From positions 1 to 21,805 of the IMG/VR virus record IMGVR_UViG_3300029893_000077: a stretch of 21,805 nt of DNA; one strand, written 5' to 3'. The notes beneath the pieces were generated by a model, which made no database searches, was not told the origin of the DNA, and saw nothing but the letters and a program-made list of their open reading frames with translations. Of this stretch, positions 19,767 to 21,805 are shown piece by piece (the first letter of the stretch is position 1; the number at the start of each line of letters is the position of its first letter). Both the position numbers and the translations under genes were made by a program. Source of the DNA: a virus.

Positions 19767-20378
19767 TCAGGCCTTACCCGCCGCCTTCAGGCACCACTTG
19801 CTGGGGCACTTGCCGTTGTGCCGGCCGCGGGGGCAGGTGAAATCCTCGGACTCGGAATCGGCGAGCTGGGCGGCTCGGGGCGCCCGGCGAGCTGGGCGGC
19901 TCGGGGCGCCATCGGAGCTGAGGCCGAGCGCCGCCTCGAGCTCGGTGCGGACGATGTCGCGCACGCCCTCGATGGTCACGGCCTCGGGCACGAGCTCGCG
20001 GATGCGGCTGTCCACGATCTCGGTGATGCGGTCCAGCAAGGGCAGCTTCTTAGTCGTTTCGGATTTGGGCATGGTCTCTCTCCTTTGCGTTTTGGTTGGC
20101 GTTTCGGTTTGCGGCCTGGTCGATGGCCGGCCTCGCGGCCGGTCCACCTCGAGTTTGAACGCCTCTCGCTGTTGAGCCTCGAGAGCTCGAGCGGCGGTTA
20201 CGGCGGATACGGCCTTCCTCTCCGGCTCCGAGATCTCCACCGGCGCGGCCCCGCAGGCGAGGCAGCTGTAGAGCGTCACCGGCTGAGCGCCGCGGTGCAG
20301 CTCGCGGCTGAGCTGGTGTATCTGCTCGCCGCGGCAGACGCCGCACCAGTGGAGGATCTTGGAGGGAGGCTGGGTCAC
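19767..20378 (-). CDS. Two-part zinc-motif protein, possible internal start (203 aa)
   Basis: The GTG at 20378 overlaps the ParB stop as GTGA, with GAAGGAGG ten bases upstream. The N-terminal part has C12-x2-C15 (HWCGVC) and C39-x2-C42 (YSCLACG), a zinc-ribbon pattern. A low-complexity basic linker, 'RPRGRPSTRPQTETPTKTQ', follows. The second part begins at ATG 20072, which has its own AAGGAGAGAGACC site after an A-rich leader. It reads MPKSETTKKLPLLDRITEIV. It ends in another Cys/His cluster, C-x4-H-x3-C-x4-C (CPRGRHNGKCPSKWC). Both a full-length and a short product of about 101 aa are possible. A 26-bp duplication in the 3' part is described separately. It probably binds nucleic acid. Confidence 0.7.
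   Translation of the reverse strand: MTQPPSKILHWCGVCRGEQIHQLSRELHRGAQPVTLYSCLACGAAPVEISEPERKAVSAVTAARALEAQQREAFKLEVDRPRGRPSTRPQTETPTKTQRRETMPKSETTKKLPLLDRITEIVDSRIRELVPEAVTIEGVRDIVRTELEAALGLSSDGAPSRPARRAPRAAQLADSESEDFTCPRGRHNGKCPSKWCLKAAGKA
19859..19910. repeat. Perfect 26-bp tandem duplication inside a gene
   Basis: The 26 bases starting CGGCGAGCTGGGCGGCTCGG occur at 19859-19884 and again, identically, at 19885-19910. Because 26 is not a multiple of three, the two copies are read in different frames, as GAPSRPARR and then APRAAQLA. The duplication therefore changes which reading frame follows it. Confidence 0.95.
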
Positions 20379-21805
20379 TTCGCCTTGGCCTCCTTCTGCT
20401 GTTCGGCCCATTCCTTCTCGGCTTCGGCCTTCGCCCCTTTCGCCACCTTGGAGCTGACGCCGAGCTCCTCGGCGAAGTGGTCGGTGTAGCTCGGGTCCTC
20501 GTTCAAGAAGATCGACAAGGCAAGCGAGGCGAGCTGCCCCGTGGACGCCTTCTTGAGCTTCTTATCCAGGTCCGTAGAGTTCTTCGCTCCGACGATCATG
20601 AGACCCTGCTCGGAGACGCCCCAGCTGGTGATCAATTGGTCAACCACGATCGCGAGCGCTTTCTGCGGCTGTTTTTCGGCCAGCTCGATCACGGCGTCCT
20701 GCACAGCGTTCTGGACCGCCTCGCCGATGAACGCGGCCTTCGCGTCGTAGGCGGGCCGAGAGACGGGCTGAGAGCTAGGCTGAGAGACTGGCTGCTTGAT
20801 CGGCTTCGGCTTCTCCGCGAGCCACACCTCGCCCGTGCTCTTGGAGACGATCAGCGCCTGGTCGTCCTTGAGCTTGAGCGTGGCCGGGACCTTCTTCTTG
20901 GGCACCCAGCCCTTGAAGGTCTGGCCTTCCCAGACGTTGTAATCCTGGAAGAGGATTGTCTTGGCGCCGTGCTGCTTCTCAAGCTGATCTTGGACTCCAG
21001 CCCAATGCGCCGCCGTCTTCTTGTCGAAGCAGGGCGTATTGAGACAGCCGCCCTTCTCCGCACCGTCGAAGAGTTTGCCCTGGTTACCGGTGTTGTAGGG
21101 GCAGGCCGTGCAGGCGATCTCGTCGGCGAAGGGCTTATTGATCGGGAAGACAGCCTGGTCCAGGCTCGAGCCGAGCTCACGGTCCACCCACTCGGTGAGC
21201 TGCTTGGCGGTGGGGAGCTGCTCGTTGTAGTCCTTGGTCAGTGCCCGCGCGCAGACCTCGCCGCGCTTGTCGGTCGGCACCCTGAGGATCTGGTGCCCGT
21301 GCGCCGGGGTGAGTCGGCCGTCCTCGATCGCGTCGATGATGTTCTCGGGAAGCTCGAGCAGAGCCACGGCGCGGTAGACGTGGCGCTCAGACTTGTCGAC
21401 CAGTTCGGCGAGGTCCTTCACGGTGTACTTGCCCGTCGTCTTGTCGCCGTTGGCCTTGAGCAGCGCCTTGAACGCCCTGGCCTCCTCGATCGGCGTGAGG
21501 TCCTTGCGGTGGATGTTCTCGGCGGCCTGGTACTCGAGGGCCTGGGCGTCGGTGAGCGCGAGCACACGGGCCGGGACGGCGACGAGGCCAGCCAGCTTGG
21601 CAGCGCGAACGCGGCGCTCACCGGCTACCAGCTCGTAGTCCTTGGAGCTGGTGCGCAGCGTGACCGGGCTGATGATGCCCAGGCTGCGGATGTTCTCGGC
21701 CAACTCCTTGATGGCCTGCTCGTCGAACTTCTTGCGGACGTTGCTCACGATGCGGATCTTGTCGAGGGCGACGGGGCCCTCGAAGATGACGGCGGGTGTG
21801 GCGGG
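20375..21805 (-). CDS. ParB-family protein with Cys cluster, 5' end cut by window
   Basis: The frame is open to the window edge, so the true start lies outside. The GTG at 21748 is internal, because the residues before it (VIFEGPVALDKIRIVSNVRK) are part of the ParB N-terminal fold. The ParB/Srx-like core shows 'ELAENIRSLGIISPVTLR', 'YELVAGERRVRAAKLAGL' and 'ALEYQAAENIHRKDLTPIEEARAF'. A helix-turn-helix follows ('KYTVKDLAELVDKSERHVYRAVALLELPE'). A cysteine cluster, ACTACPYNTGN...GGCLNTPCF, resembles PRTRC-type ParB proteins. A Ser/Gln/Pro linker (PVSQPSSQPVSRP) leads to a helical C-terminus. Roles could be partition in a plasmid-like prophage or DNA-binding gene control. No ParA is visible in the window. 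Confidence 0.9.
   Translation of the reverse strand, partial: PATPAVIFEGPVALDKIRIVSNVRKKFDEQAIKELAENIRSLGIISPVTLRTSSKDYELVAGERRVRAAKLAGLVAVPARVLALTDAQALEYQAAENIHRKDLTPIEEARAFKALLKANGDKTTGKYTVKDLAELVDKSERHVYRAVALLELPENIIDAIEDGRLTPAHGHQILRVPTDKRGEVCARALTKDYNEQLPTAKQLTEWVDRELGSSLDQAVFPINKPFADEIACTACPYNTGNQGKLFDGAEKGGCLNTPCFDKKTAAHWAGVQDQLEKQHGAKTILFQDYNVWEGQTFKGWVPKKKVPATLKLKDDQALIVSKSTGEVWLAEKPKPIKQPVSQPSSQPVSRPAYDAKAAFIGEAVQNAVQDAVIELAEKQPQKALAIVVDQLITSWGVSEQGLMIVGAKNSTDLDKKLKKASTGQLASLALSIFLNEDPSYTDHFAEELGVSSKVAKGAKAEAEKEWAEQQKEAKAK

Noticed and set aside
1-21805. tRNA genes, CRISPR arrays and insertion sequences.
   Set aside because: No cloverleaf-like stretch with a CCA end, no spaced repeat array and no transposase or terminal inverted repeats were seen by eye on either strand.

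Overview
This window is a contiguous piece of the late and packaging region of a tailed, siphovirus-like phage or prophage. DNA is strongly GC-rich, and every supported gene lies on the minus strand, so transcription runs from position 21805 toward 1. Genes are packed tightly, and most junctions are 4-nt ATGA or GTGA overlaps or gaps of a few bases. No integrase, lysis gene, tRNA or host housekeeping gene is visible, so the host cannot be named. A phage-borne O-antigen ligase/polymerase-family membrane protein and three Sec-type signal peptides suggest a Gram-negative host (inference). Both end genes are cut by the window: a ParB-family gene at the high end and a tail-fibre-like gene at the low end.

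Layout in transcription order. (1) 18366-21805, early or middle accessory operon: ParB-like protein, a two-part zinc-motif protein, an unknown 90-aa protein, a 59-aa membrane protein and a chain of very small genes, many with paired Cys/His motifs. (2) 18055-18410, a control region: a candidate sigma70 promoter, then four strong hairpins, two followed by T-runs as in intrinsic terminators. This resembles an antitermination-controlled late leader. (3) 13261-18054, packaging and prohead genes: small terminase, large terminase, portal fused to a Mu F/SPP1 gp7-type domain, and HK97-type prohead protease. (4) 9379-13243, head genes: HK97-fold major capsid protein, an exported Cys-containing protein in the usual decoration-protein slot, a Wzy_C-family O-antigen ligase/polymerase with a TPR-like tail, and a small repeat-tailed protein. 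(5) 7598-9375, four head-tail connector, stopper and terminator-type proteins. (6) 1-7587, tail genes: a signal-peptide protein of a virion-like family, major tail tube protein, a 56-aa ORF, tail assembly chaperones joined by a -1 frameshift at TTTTTTC, tape measure, distal tail protein, a hub/tip protein with a lectin-like insertion, and a fibre-like protein that also carries a signal peptide.

The packaging, capsid and tail genes form a standard HK97/lambda-like assembly line. The unusual layer is an export and glycan theme: three proteins in structural-gene slots begin with Sec signal peptides, and one of them directly precedes an O-antigen ligase/O-oligosaccharyltransferase-like membrane enzyme. 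That pair is also bracketed by strong RNA hairpins. The main new proposal is that this late operon carries an envelope-modifying or protein-glycosylating module, possibly for seroconversion or superinfection exclusion. This is inference and is laid out in the findings.
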